From contig JACATO010000612.1 in assembly GCA_018389105.1 (NCBI GenBank), positions 310,001 through 374,000 on the forward strand: DNA of 64,000 bases, in the 5' to 3' direction. The translations under genes were made by a program, and so were the position numbers. The DNA comes from Nautilus pompilius (lineage: Eukaryota > Mollusca > Cephalopoda > Nautilida > Nautilidae). The notes below the pieces were generated by a model, which saw only the letters and a list, made by a program, of their open reading frames with translations, searched no databases and was not told the origin of the DNA. Shown here in pieces: positions 25,790 to 38,285 of the stretch (its first letter is position 1; every line of letters starts with the position of its first letter).

Positions 25790-28347
25790 GGTGTTGATCT
25801 CCCTTGTCTGTGTGGCACAACTGTTTGGTGCATGCTGGTAAATTTTAAAAGCTGAATCCACAAAATCTAAAATGCATGTTAATTGTCAAAATATCTGAAA
25901 ATTTTTGCTACACTGCTTTTTCTTTCTTTCTTTTCCTTTTTTTCTTCTTTAATAGAAGTAACAGTTGATTGGATATCTGGTAAAAGCTTTTAGTTTTTAT
26001 TACAATTTTTTATTAGTTTCTAAACGAGCTATGTGTGTTTTCAGTACAGTTCACAGAAAAAATTTAGCTTCATGAAAAGTATATACCTTTTTTTTTAAAA
26101 AAAAGATTATACATCGACATTTTCCAATTCTGTATTAAAACTTGATTTAGCTAATTTCCTTTAATTTTCTTTTATTTAAGCATTTATTTTTGTATTATTC
26201 TACTTTAATCACATCTCTTTAAACCCATACCTTAGCATGAAATACTAACTATCCATAGCTGTATTTTGAAAATTGTGAAGTTGTTATCATTACTTGTTGG
26301 TACATTTTACCCCCTGTTGTTGTTATGAGACTCTGTTGATACTGTATTTGGAGGGGAAAAAAGAAAGAAAAAATAACATTTTTTTTTTTTTTAATTCTAG
26401 AGTTGTTTTCTGGTGGTAGACTAGTCAAGTATATTCCTTGATAAACTAGTTCATTGTGTTTGTTGAGCGTTCAATGACTGCATTGAAGTCAGCAAGAACA
26501 ACAACAGAGTTTTGAGTTCTAGAAATTGAAAGTTGTATATTGTCAAAATTATTAAAAGAGGGGAAAATTGTATATTGAATTTTATTAGGAAAAAAGTAGT
26601 TTGAAACGATGGAAGACTAAAAGATTCATTTTAGGGAAAACTTAGAAATGTCTGAAATAAAACAAATATTAAACATTCTAGAGAGATTGTATTGCATATG
26701 ATTAAGAGTTCTGCAAAAGTTTGTGCCTTACCCACCTTTTCTTTCTCTTATTTTATATCTAAATTTGATATTAAATTTTATCATGGTCTCTAATAATTAT
26801 TGAAACTCTTGAGAAACGATTTCTGCCATAATTCATTAGTAACATCACTGAATACAGAGTTATAATGTTTTCTTTTCTTCCGGTTGCTATAACAGCAACT
26901 TGAAAAGAGAGATGATTACATAAAAATGAATATTTGGTTCTTTTGCATGTTTGCAATCTATCTGTCTGTCTGTCTGTCTCCGTCTCGCTTTGAAAGGACT
27001 ATGATGCAATGAATGTTAGCAGATGTAATGTAAAACTGTTCCAGTCACTACCAAACAGTGAGAGTAAAGTTGTGTGGCTTTTGTTCTTTTTTTTGAAAAT
27101 CTGGTTTTGCATAGAGAACAAGATTATAATGGTGGGGCAAGATTCTTAATTCGCACACAAAACAAGATATAACAACCTGATAAAGAATCATCTACTTTGA
27201 AAAGGAGAGAGATTGGAATCTGTGAAAAACAATGGAATAATAGTATATTTTTGCATGTTATTGTTATTTCTACCACATTGTTGCTTTATTGTAATATATG
27301 TTGTGAAATTTATTTAAAGCTTTTCTTCCTCTGTCTGTCTTTGTGTGTGTGTTGTGTGTGTGTGTGTTGTTCCATGACAATTACTAGAAAGTGGGGGGGG
27401 GAGTAAAGAAAGAAATAATAACGATTTGGTGATGCATGAAATGAAAAGAGAGATTTACCACAAATCAAGTCTTTTGTAAGTAATAACCATGGTATCTGCT
27501 CCCCTCCCCTCCTACATCGGCAATTAATCCTCTGGACTAAACTCTGTGACAGCATCATGAATGGGTGAAGTTTAGAAAATATTTCTCATAATGAAGTACT
27601 TGGTAAATCCAAAATAAATCCTTTATTTTGTGTGAATAAGAGTCCAGTCCAAACTCTGGTTACTGTAATCACATTATCTTGGCTATGTGATCTGCTTTCA
27701 TATCAAAACAATAAATTTACCCTACTTGTCTTCTCTTTCAGGGTCACAGAAGGCTTAATTAATTATCTTAGGTATATGAAGTTGCACTCATGTGAACCTG
27801 TCTGTATACAAATTCTATACAAACTTCATGAACTAATGAACTTCTAGCAGACCCAGTTCCTGGCAAACCATGTCTGTGCTTTGTCAGGAATTGATCCTTG
27901 ATATCATATACTTACCAACCTCTGCCTCAGCAGGGACTTTACAGATAGGGAAATCACTTGAGCTGAACCAAATTACAAGTCAGTGGGAGAATTTGATATA
28001 TGTATATTAGAGCTGAAGTAATTTTGGCATTATAGTGGCTGAAAGGGCTAATATATTTTGCTTTTACTGTAGGAAGCAGCAGATTTCTGATACTTTGATA
28101 ATATTTCAGATTGTAACCAGTGACTCATTGCAGAATTTGAGAGTGATGACTTTCTTGGGATGATATCTCAGATGGCTGGCTATGGATAAGCAGCTTCTAT
28201 TTCAGAGAAAGGCCAGGATGGCCAGAGCACATAAGAGCAACCTGAAATGTTGATCATGGTGATGCATAATTATGATGTAAGAGATGCTGATTCATGTTAA
28301 CTGTGATATGACTTTAACTCGCTTTCACTGTTTTTCTCTTCGCAAAG
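25790..28347. other. A+T-rich non-coding DNA
   Basis: Contains a TCTG tetranucleotide tract at about 26957-26980, an interrupted GT tract at 27341-27368 and a G-run near 27393-27401. Short frames (26771-26956, 27197-27406, 27310-27558, 27632-27847) are unsupported. Confidence 0.45.
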
Positions 28348-28472
28348 ACATAAGAAAATGTGCTCTGGTAGAGAAGAGGAGAAACATGCAATTAGAGGAA
28401 GCTGAATTCTTTAATGAAATGAGAGAGAAACAGTTTAATGTCAATAATAATGGTAATCAAATTTACAAATAA
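28348..28472 (+). CDS. possible terminal coding exon, hypothetical
   Basis: A pyrimidine tract (TTTCACTGTTTTTCTCTTCGC) runs into an AAAG acceptor at 28347. The open frame then gives about 41 residues. The part RRNMQLEEAEFFNEMREKQ is rich in Glu/Arg/Lys and could form a coiled coil. The frame ends in NGNQIYK at a TAA (28470-28472) that overlaps AATAAA, a possible polyadenylation signal. The amphipathic, charged composition differs from the Phe/Leu/Ile-rich noise of nearby frames. I do not recognise the protein, and no partner exon was identified upstream. The AAG acceptor is weaker than CAG. It could equally be a chance frame starting upstream at 28284. Confidence 0.25.
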
Positions 28473-31400
28473 AAACATTGCATTAATTTGATGCTGACAT
28501 GACCTTTTTTAAAAAAATTTACCAAGCTTGTATTACACATCAACAGAACTTTTTCGTTTTTTTTGCCTGTCTGGGCCCTTATTTGTCCCCTCCCCCAAGA
28601 CTTCAGAAATATCATCATGACATAGTTCTAATTGAAGAAGGAAAATAAAGACATTAAATATTTTTATAGCATTTTTCAAGTTTTGCTAGCAGACCCCAAA
28701 ACTTTAAACTTTGTGGTGTTTTTAGTAATAAATAGCCACAATGTATCTTAATATGAATCTTTCTTGCTCTACTCTGTATTGACTAAGGTTTTTATTTAGA
28801 TTCCAATTGCTGTTCAGTAGGATGTAATGATTATGGTTTTTAAAAATCTTTCTTACAACATGTCCATCTATTTAGTTCTGTGTTTATAGTATAACAGCTA
28901 AAGAAAGACAGATCATTTCTTGATAATTACTTGTTCCCCAATATAATCCCAAAATTGTTGGTAAACATACCTTTTGAAACTGCATAAGTCATCTTGTCAA
29001 TCTTATCTTGAGTCTGTTAACCTGCCTTTTTTTACAATAGGTAAGAGAGCTGTATGTCATTAACATAGTCTATATAGAACACTGTGCTGGAGGAATCATC
29101 TATTATACATGTTGCTTTACTAATTAGTGAATGAGAAAGCCTATGTATTCATCAAACAAAATCCTTTATTTAAATCTTTTCCTGGGCTCTGAATTTAAAA
29201 GCAACCCTTTATTCATTTTAATATATCATTGAGTAACATACTCTTTTCTTTTTTGCTGTAGAATCGCTTGTTGCTTTGGGATCTTAGAATATTTCCATAT
29301 GAATCTGACAATTACCTACTGATCAATGATGAAAATTTGTATGGATTAACTACTACAAAACTATTAGAACCAGTTCTGAGTGTTGTCATCTTCATAGTTG
29401 AAGTGCAACAAACTTCATTAATTTTCCTAAAAATTAATTAGTTGGAAATTTAGATAAAAAATAAGGTGAAAACCTTTTATAACGATTTTCTACAACAACA
29501 AAAATGCTTGTATAAATTAAGTTGGGTTGTGGGGAAAAGAAGAAAAAAAATTCATTTCCTGTTTGAATACTCTAGAGAAAACCTGTCAGAAGATGGCATA
29601 TTCATTAGTTAGGTTATATGTGCCAACCTGTAAAGAAATTTTAAAACAAAATTCCCATATCAGAAAAAGTTAATTAATTGGAGCAGGTTGTGGTGTGGTG
29701 TGTGTGTGTGTTTTGTCAGAAGTGTTTTCTCTTCTGCTCACTATTCATTTCTGCTTTAGTTTTTTTTCTTATAAATCCATGTTACTTTAGCCCATTTAGC
29801 TAAGTTTCATGAGCTAGTTCATCTCTATACTTCTGTATAAATAGTGGATTATTTCATGATATATATATATAAGCTTTTTTTTTTTAAATGATGGAAGGGG
29901 AATAATTCATTAGAACTTTATTTAGCATTCTTCCCTCACACAGATTAAACAAACCTTTCAACTATCTATCACCGGTTTTTGTTTATTATTTTCTTTTTTT
30001 TTTGGATACTGCAAGCATTATCACATCAAAAAGAAAATAACTCAACTTTATTCCTAAAAGCTTTTATGATTAAACAAGGTTTCTAAATGGTGTTTTTGCA
30101 TACAGTGTATGTTTATATGCACAAATGTTACCATAAAAAGAATTGATTTAAGCACACACCCAGAGACAGACAGACAGACTTACAGAGAGACATATTAAAT
30201 ATAATTATCTTGTGCTGGGTTGGGGGAGTATGAAGTAGCTTTGTCCATATGTATATTTTTGTTACCTGTATTTTCTGCCTCAGATTGTTTTGTTTATACA
30301 CACAAATATAAGTTTCTTAAACAATTAATTATTTGACTAAACAGTTTTTTGTTCGCAAAAGTGCTTAAGAGATCCATCCATTGTGTACATCATTAAAACC
30401 CATTTAACAGTGTGTTTTTATTTAAATTTTATTGCTTAACAAAAAAATTGTATTTTGATTTGTCTGCCCTTGCTTCCACCATTTTTAGTTTTTAATATTT
30501 GCTTTAAAAATGCTTCTGCTTGACAAGTACAGAATTAATACAACCTTAAGTTAATTATTGTTCATTAGTTATGCATAGTTATTTATTTTTAAGTAATAAA
30601 TTTGCTGACTGTACTAATAAAATGATGTCTCACTGAGATTTATGTAGTATGAGAGACTTTTTAGGGAATCCTACATCATTAAGTGGTGGGTAGCAGTTAT
30701 CTTTTTTCTTCATTGGTTTCAAGTCTTTGAAGTTTTCCATACATTTCAATAATCATCTTTTATCTTTCAAAAGCTCTTAATTATTTTATAAATTGTCACT
30801 AATAAAAGATATAAACAATTTATTTTAAAGTACATTTTAAAAGTATAAAACATCATGATTTATCCCTGTGGTTAGTGATAAACTTAGTCAACTGGATATA
30901 CCATCTGCACATTTCTAAATAACTGTTTGGAGGTGCGATGTCTTTCTAATTTCTAATTTAAACAGCAGATTGTAAATTAAAAATTTAGAGATGTTTTATA
31001 TATATAGGAAAAAAAAGAAAAATCATTGAAAATTTAGCGATAAATATCTACTTAGGAAAAGAAGAAATATGGTAGGAAAACGTTTCTGATATTTCCTGAA
31101 GTTTACTTCAGGGTCAGGACTTTTTTACCATTTAATCACACAAGGGACACTCAAACGAAACCCTGTCTGGATACCATTATGGTATTATTATTTCAGTGGC
31201 TGTAGACCTATGCACAACCCAGATACTGAGTTAGTGGGTTATTTATTTTATTATGAAGTACATCTCCAAAAGTGGGAGAAAAGTATGGCTCACATCCAAA
31301 CAATAACGGCTTTAAAATTGAAACGATTAATAAAAGACAAGAAAAACATTTTTTTTTAGATATTTTCCAAATGAAAAATAATAACAAGCATCAGTGAAAT

Positions 31401-34400
31401 GTCTGACTTAAATGTGTTAGCCTTGCTACTGCAGAATTATTCAGCTTTAATTTATAGAGCCATATACACAATTTGTTTTATATATATATTTTTTTTTAAT
31501 TTAAAGGTAAAAACGTACTCAAATAAGAACAGAAACATTCTAATGTTAGTAATTGTAATTACTTGATGTACTTATAAGAGCAGATTGAGGGCTTTTCATA
31601 ACCATTTCTTATTAAACACCCATAGCTCATCTACTTTTTCTTTCTTTCTCCTCTCTTTCATGTTGTGACATAACGGTTTTAATTATTCTAGTACTACACT
31701 TATTGCTTCTTGTGACATATTAATGAAACTCTGACCATTGCCTGCAATTTCTAGCCATGGGATAAAAGAATGATCAAGAAATTGTTTTGTGGTGCATGTG
31801 ATTATCCCAACTATACTGGATTTATCTTTTGAAAGATGTGATAATCTTCAAAACTAAACATTAGCATACATTCTGTCTGCAGTGACAGACTGCTAATAAA
31901 TTTTTTTTTTTTTAAAGTTGTACAGTGCTATACAGTTTTAAGCAATAAGCACTACTTTAGGTTTTCGTTTATTAAACACTTGAACTAAATCTTTAACTCT
32001 GGTTCACCAGTCACAACACAAGTCTTCACTGGCTGAGTGTTGATGGATCTATTTAGATATTTTGCTGATGTTCGCCTCTCAGTGACAAGGTGCCCTTCTG
32101 TTGATTGTAAGTTTTCGCATGGCTCATGGTGTTAGTGTGGTTTCCAAATCATCTGGAAGCAACTGCTTTCTTATTTTCCTGTTGTTGTTTTGGAGTGTAT
32201 GCGGCTTCTTCATTATTAGGCGCATGCTTGGAAATATATATTGTCTGTTGTGTTGTATCAGTATTCTAGATAGGCTGTTATCTTGCATTGTACCTAAATC
32301 AAATGAGCACAACTGATGTTGGTTTGTTTGTCTTGTGTGAAACAAGTTTATCTGTTAAATTAATCATTGCAAATTTTTTTTTTTTTAAAAAGGCATTAGT
32401 AATGCAGCTAAACTTTTTAACATTAAAAATGTGGAGTGATTTATTAACTAACTTAAAGATTTATCCTAAATTAAGTGGTTTTTCTTTTATGTGGGGTAGT
32501 TTAAAAAAAAAAACAAAAATGAGTCAATCCTGTTTTTCGGAATTTTTTTTGGCAGCAGATTGTCATGCTCTGCGGGCAGATTCACTGTGATTAGGGGAGC
32601 TATGATAACCCAGTTTCACTGCGGAGCCAGAAAATAGTTGATAACATCTATCGCAGTTCTCAACACTGTGTAACAGAACACATTTAAAATGTATGCAACC
32701 TCTTCTTTTAAAAAATTTATTTTATTTTCATATAATTCCTAATGGGAATCAGAGAAAGCATCACTGCCTTTGGCTGGGAGAGGATGGTGAGTTTATCTAA
32801 CTTCTGATCCTACAGATTTCACTTCTTGCTTCAAAGCAGCATCCTCTTTGCCACTCCTAGACAGAAGTTTTGGTGGTGGTGAGGGGGGAGATAAAATATT
32901 CAATTTACAAAATCTTCTGTATATCAAATGCCTCATAAAATAACTGGATCAACCTTGGGAATACACATACAGACAGAGGCTTGTCTCTAGTTTATTTGTA
33001 TAGTGTTATAAATGGAGAAACTGTTTGATTTAACTCAGCAGCTTTAAAAAGTACACAAACTATAAAAATACTTAGTTTAATGTTTGTCGTCTTGTGCTAA
33101 TAAATTTGTCTTGCGGTATATGATAGAAATGCATGCTATAAGATCCCAACAAGACCAGATTGGCACAAGTATATTCATCAGAACTTACCAACCTTTTGGC
33201 TTGATAAGCATCAAGATAATTTGTTAGGTTAGGTTAAAACTTCAGTTTCACCTGTGAACATTAATGTACATCTGCTAGGTATATCTAAAACTGCATGGAT
33301 TGGTAGTATGGAAAAATATGATGAAAGATGTCTCTATTTTGTGTTAGAGGCTTTTTTTCTACTAATCTATCAATTGAAAAGCAATATCAAACCTTTAATT
33401 AAAGACTATATTGCTACAAACTATGGTAAATTTTAAAAAAAGACAGAAATCAAAATATCATGAAGTAATTGTATACAATGATTAAAAAAACATGCTGTAC
33501 CACCAGTGTGTGAAACAGTAAATCAGGTTTAAACTTAATGATATAAAGTTGTGTATATTCTATAGATTTTTGCTTTGCTATATAACATTTAATGCTTATG
33601 TAATTATTTAAATAATTAATATGTAAATATTACTCCTTTACAATTTGCCAATTTTATTGTTTTTTTCTAATTAATATACTAAAGAATTTTTATTTCATTT
33701 TGCCCATTTATAATTTTTTACATGTATTCTGTAATTATAAATAACAACAAGTATTGTCTATTTGGAAGTAAAAGTAAGATGGTTATTGTTAGTTTTATAA
33801 GATTGGACACAAAAATCTGTAAAATGTTTCCAAAAAAACAACAACAAAAGTTGCATAAATAAATAGTTATGATGTACAAAATGAATGATAAACAATTATG
33901 CAGTTTTACTGAATTAAATTATCACCTTTCAATATAATTGAGAGGTAGGGGAGGAGGATGAAGAAGGGACAGAGAGAACTTATTTGTATGATTATTATTC
34001 AAGTATTTACATACCTAAACTTTGTTACATTTGCTGGCATATGCAAAATAATAATGAAAAAAAACTAGGCATAAGTTATATATTAATATTTCATTTAAAG
34101 TAAATGGTTTCATAAACAAAATTATCATAGAGGCAAGAAATTCTAATAATTGGTTTTCTCAACAGTTTGTCAAAGTTCAGTGTATTGCAAACTGGCAATG
34201 AGCATCATTGATATTCTATGGCAAAATTGGATGTAATGTTCCTTTACTGACCAAAAATTTTAATTAAATTATTCAGAATTTTTAAAACTAGTTCTCCTAC
34301 AATTGGAGATAATTATATATATGGCTGAAAATAATTAAAAATTAAGTTAAAAAGAGAGCATTCTAAAAAAGAGATCTAAAAGATGTAGGGCTTAGTTATA

Positions 34401-37400
34401 AGATTTTAAATTGTATATAGTTTTATAAAGTGCATTGCATAATTCTAATTTATCTTTTTCTGACTGGAGATCCTAATAAAATTCAATGAGTAAATACTTA
34501 GGTTGCATTATTAACTCAGGCATCTTTTGCCTTGGAAGCTAAACTTAATTTATGGCATCTTTCATTTAAGCCTCTACCTTTTTATGGTCACTGGAATTTA
34601 AAAAAAAAAACAAAAAAAAGCAAACTAAAAAAAACTGATTGTGTAGTTTTTCCTTGCTAGTGTGGTCTTTACTTCCTAAAGTATTCCAGCAAGTCGGTTG
34701 CTCCAAAAGCAAATCGTCGTCATTGTTTTAAAATAAATCTTGCCAACAATGGCCATACTGCTATCATGCCCTGCTTGTTTGTAAAGTATGGTTTTTATGG
34801 CAGACAAGCTTAAAAAGCAGCCTTCTTGAGAAGCTTTTAATACCCATGCCTTAGTCTGAGGCAGCATGTCTGTTTTGTGGAAACAAAGGAAGCTGTATGA
34901 CAGGCTTATCTATGTTCCAAAACGAATGGCTCATCAAAGCCCCCCCTCCATTTGGATTGAAGTCTCGTTTATCTTGCCTACATGGCAGTTATTGGTTTTG
35001 GCATCAATCAAAACTTTCCCTAATCCTGAGCTAATTGTAAGTGGCTTCCCTTGTTGATAGTACTCAGGCAATCATATATGATCTCACTGAATGAACACTT
35101 TGGCTAGATATACAATCAGATTACCAGAATTTGATCTGGAAAAAAAAGGGGGGGTGGGATGGGTGGCTGCTGGTTCTGTTAGTGCAACAATCTTGTCATA
35201 GGCTTTTTAGAGCTTAGCAGAATCATCTTGACAGGGTTTAGATGTTTTAAATTATTTATTGACTACTTGAACAAATTTATAAATTAAAAACAAAACAAAA
35301 CACTTTTTTCTCTCCTGATTCTAATGCCTGTCAGGGTCTCTGGCAAGTTAACTTTCATGTGCAAATTACATTTACCGATTCTTGTCTTATAGCATTAAAG
35401 GATTTTCTTTTTCTCAGTGGAGAGTGGTTTGCTATCGATCCACTGCCTTTGTTCATAAGAATAAGGGTGATGGATAACATGGAAACAACATTGCTTCCTC
35501 CCATCTCTTTCTTCTTACCAAACAGCATTTACGTCCAGAGTTTGCTCCCATGTATTTAATGCAGAAACTGACTGAACCAAAGTTATGCTAATGTTGTGGC
35601 AGGGGTTAACTAGAGAATTCACGGAAACTGCTCGGCATTTTGCATAAGGTTACGAAATTTTTTTTTAAAAAAACAAAACAACAACAACATTAACTGCAAG
35701 AACTTGAGATTTGTTTGGTGGAACATTAGTTGGATAAATACCAATCTTGATTTTTAAAAATTATTTCCTTATTGTTGGAATCTGCTTTCATTTCCTGAAA
35801 CAAAAGGGGGAAAAAAAAGTGTATCTGACAAACCTGTTTTAAAATTTCTTTCCTTTTAATTCGTAGCCAGCCTTTGTCCCTCTTTTCATCACCGTGTTAA
35901 AATTGTCCGTTAGAGGAATGATGATGTATGACTTCAACAAAATAGGTCTTAACTTTTTCCTCATTTAATTCTAAAACGCAAATGTTTGAAATGTCTTGTA
36001 TTGCTAGTGGAGTTAAATTATATAGGTGAGAGATATTTCTTCTTTAGTCTGGTTAAATTTGTGCTGAAAAAATTAACTTAAATAGTTTCGTGTTTTAAAA
36101 TAGTAGGTAAACACCTTACTTTTGGAATACGTGTTAAAGAGAAAAGGAAAGAAACGGAAATTTGATATAAGATAGCAAGTAATTGCTTTTCCGACGATTG
36201 GTTGGATGTTTCAGCCGTAATATCAAATTATCAGTTAAATCTGTTTACAAAATAGTATACATTTTTAAAAAGAAAGTAAATTCAAGCTAAATCTTATCAC
36301 ATTATGCAGGATGTACTATAAAGTCTCAGGGAGGAATTTAATTACTTATCAGGGCTTGTTTTTGAAGCAGACATGAAAATCTGTTTTTAATAAGTTAATA
36401 CAAGATTTTTATTTTCCCCACTCAGTAATAGACAGACTTTTGGGCAGAGTAAGTGATGCTGAAATGCTGCTTGTATACACAATTCTGAATTGGTAGTTAT
36501 CCTCAAACAACAGCAGCTATATTTTAGTTGATAAATCATTTTAATTTTACTGTCTAGTATTTTCTGTTCAGTTACTTTTGGCAGCATACTTGTATTTTTA
36601 ATTTACATACAAAAGTTAAGCAAAAAAGGCATTTTGTAATATCTCACATAGATAATGGCAATATCTGTGATCACTAAGTTGTAAGTAAGGAACACTTAAA
36701 GATATTTCCTGGCTTTTTAAAGAAAGCAACCAAACTTCAGCAGTGAGGGCCGAGAACATTAATCATTTTGATGCTGGAATGTGAAAGAAATTATTTAAAA
36801 AATCAAATATTTTTGAACATGGCTATGCCTAAAGTGTTTCAGCCTATTTATTTTCTTCCTCATCAGACTGCAAAGAAAACTCATTACCAAAATGTTTGGC
36901 CCTTTTTTATCTTCACTCCTCAGCACCCAGACTTTAAAATAAAATATTTTTCTCTTACTTCTGTAGCAGCATGCATCATTGGGAAAACATTCTAAGACAG
37001 TATGTAAGGAAACAGTATTATCCAAGGTCACCTTCCACCCTAGTCATCAACTTCACTTTCTCACACACTAATATACATAACAATGTCTCTTTCTGTCTCT
37101 CCTCCTCACTTGACTTTAATTTATTCTGCCAGGAAACCTTTTAAAATCGTTGTTTTTCTTTTACTTCATTTACCAAAAGGCTTTCAGCTAAATCATTGAC
37201 ATTTTGCACAAATTTTTAAAAAAGTACCTTTAACTGATATTTTGCCTTTGGAGTATGCATTTAACTGACTGTAAAAAAAAAAAAAAAATATTTTAAAAAT
37301 TATGTGTAAATACTGGAAAATGTGTTGTTATAATGTGATCATATGTATGTAGCGCTTGTGCCCATGTATAAACTGTAATACCTGTTAATGGGTTTTATTT

Positions 37401-37710
37401 ATGCATCATGGAGATAATTTTTGTCATTTTATGCATGTCCAATAACCCCACAACTTTTATATTCTATATTTTTAGGTTTTTATTATTTAAAATATAAATA
37501 ATGTTCATTTCTGCATGTGGATTTATGCTATAAAAGGATATGATTTGTATAGTTTCATGTACATTTCAATCAATACAGATTGCAGAGTGTAAGTAAGGTG
37601 ACTAGGCAACAGATCATAGTGGAGGTGATCTCCCAAAGACATTTGATGGAGAATTAAATGTGTTGACGGCAGAGAACTTCAAGAAATCAATATGATATTA
37701 GTTTAGCTTG

Positions 37711-37741
<31 letters not shown>

Positions 37742-37850
37742 TGTGGGGGGGAGGAGGATTTCTGCAGAACTGAACTGACAAACTCTGGTTGCTATATAAT
37801 TATATTGGCACTACCTGTCATTCTGGCTGCCATGTGACTAATCTTCTCAG
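28473..37850. other. long A+T-rich non-coding stretch
   Basis: Over 9 kb with no supported gene. Contents are T-runs near 29875-29885, 29994-30002, 31900-31911 and 32377-32386, an interrupted TG tract at about 29693-29710, an A-run near 34600-34618, and an octamer-like ATGCTAAT at 35585-35592. A tract at 37710-37752 passes from T(18) to (GT)8 to G(7). Frames at 32101-32345, 32288-32590, 34676-34867, 35359-35559 and 36387-37031 are AT-driven and lack motifs. Confidence 0.45.
37710..37752. repeat. compound T/(GT)/G tract
   Basis: Eighteen T, then about eight GT units, then seven G and a GA-rich tail. Confidence 0.95.
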
Positions 37851-38285
37851 CGATTGAAAGATGTTTTAATTTTCTTGTGCTTAAATACCACAACACAACC
37901 CATTAACTCATGGAATAACAAAGTAAGTCATGCCTTCTGTTTGTTGTTGTCATTAACTTTTTCCATTTACTTCGATTCCTCCCCTTGTTTCTTCTCTTGT
38001 GTCTTGTCCAGACCTCAGATTTATAAATCAATACTTAATCAAGCAGTGCAGAACAACATTGGTGAAGCAAAAAAAATCAAAAACAGAAATCAACAACAAC
38101 AACAACCAATGCTTGTATTAAAGGATTCTGTTGTGCTGCACACAAAACTAACAGAGTTTATGTTGACTGAAGATGAAATGTTGACAGTCAGAATACCATT
38201 TTGTAAGATGATCATGGTTCAAGAAAATGTTACCTACAACACAAGATGTTGGCATATCCAAACCGCCACTTCTGTTAGCTTTTGA
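37851..38285 (+). other. possible two-exon transcript segment with an 89-nt intron
   Basis: AATCTTCTCAG ends at 37850 and could open an exon. At 37923 there is a strong donor (ACAAA|GTAAGTC). At 38011 there is a very strong acceptor: a long pyrimidine tract ending GTGTCTTGTCCAG, preceded by a branch-like CATTAAC near 37951. Removing 37923-38011 joins the 23-codon frame of the first part to a frame that stops after five codons, so coding is not maintained. The unspliced frame instead runs to 38285 and contains a CAA-repeat-encoded Gln tract. The best reading is a non-coding or untranslated spliced segment. A cryptic site pair is the alternative. Confidence 0.22.

Noticed and set aside
32101..32345. 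Small hydrophobic ORF (71 residues) and its antisense
   Set aside because: No conserved feature. Both strands are open, as expected by chance in such DNA.
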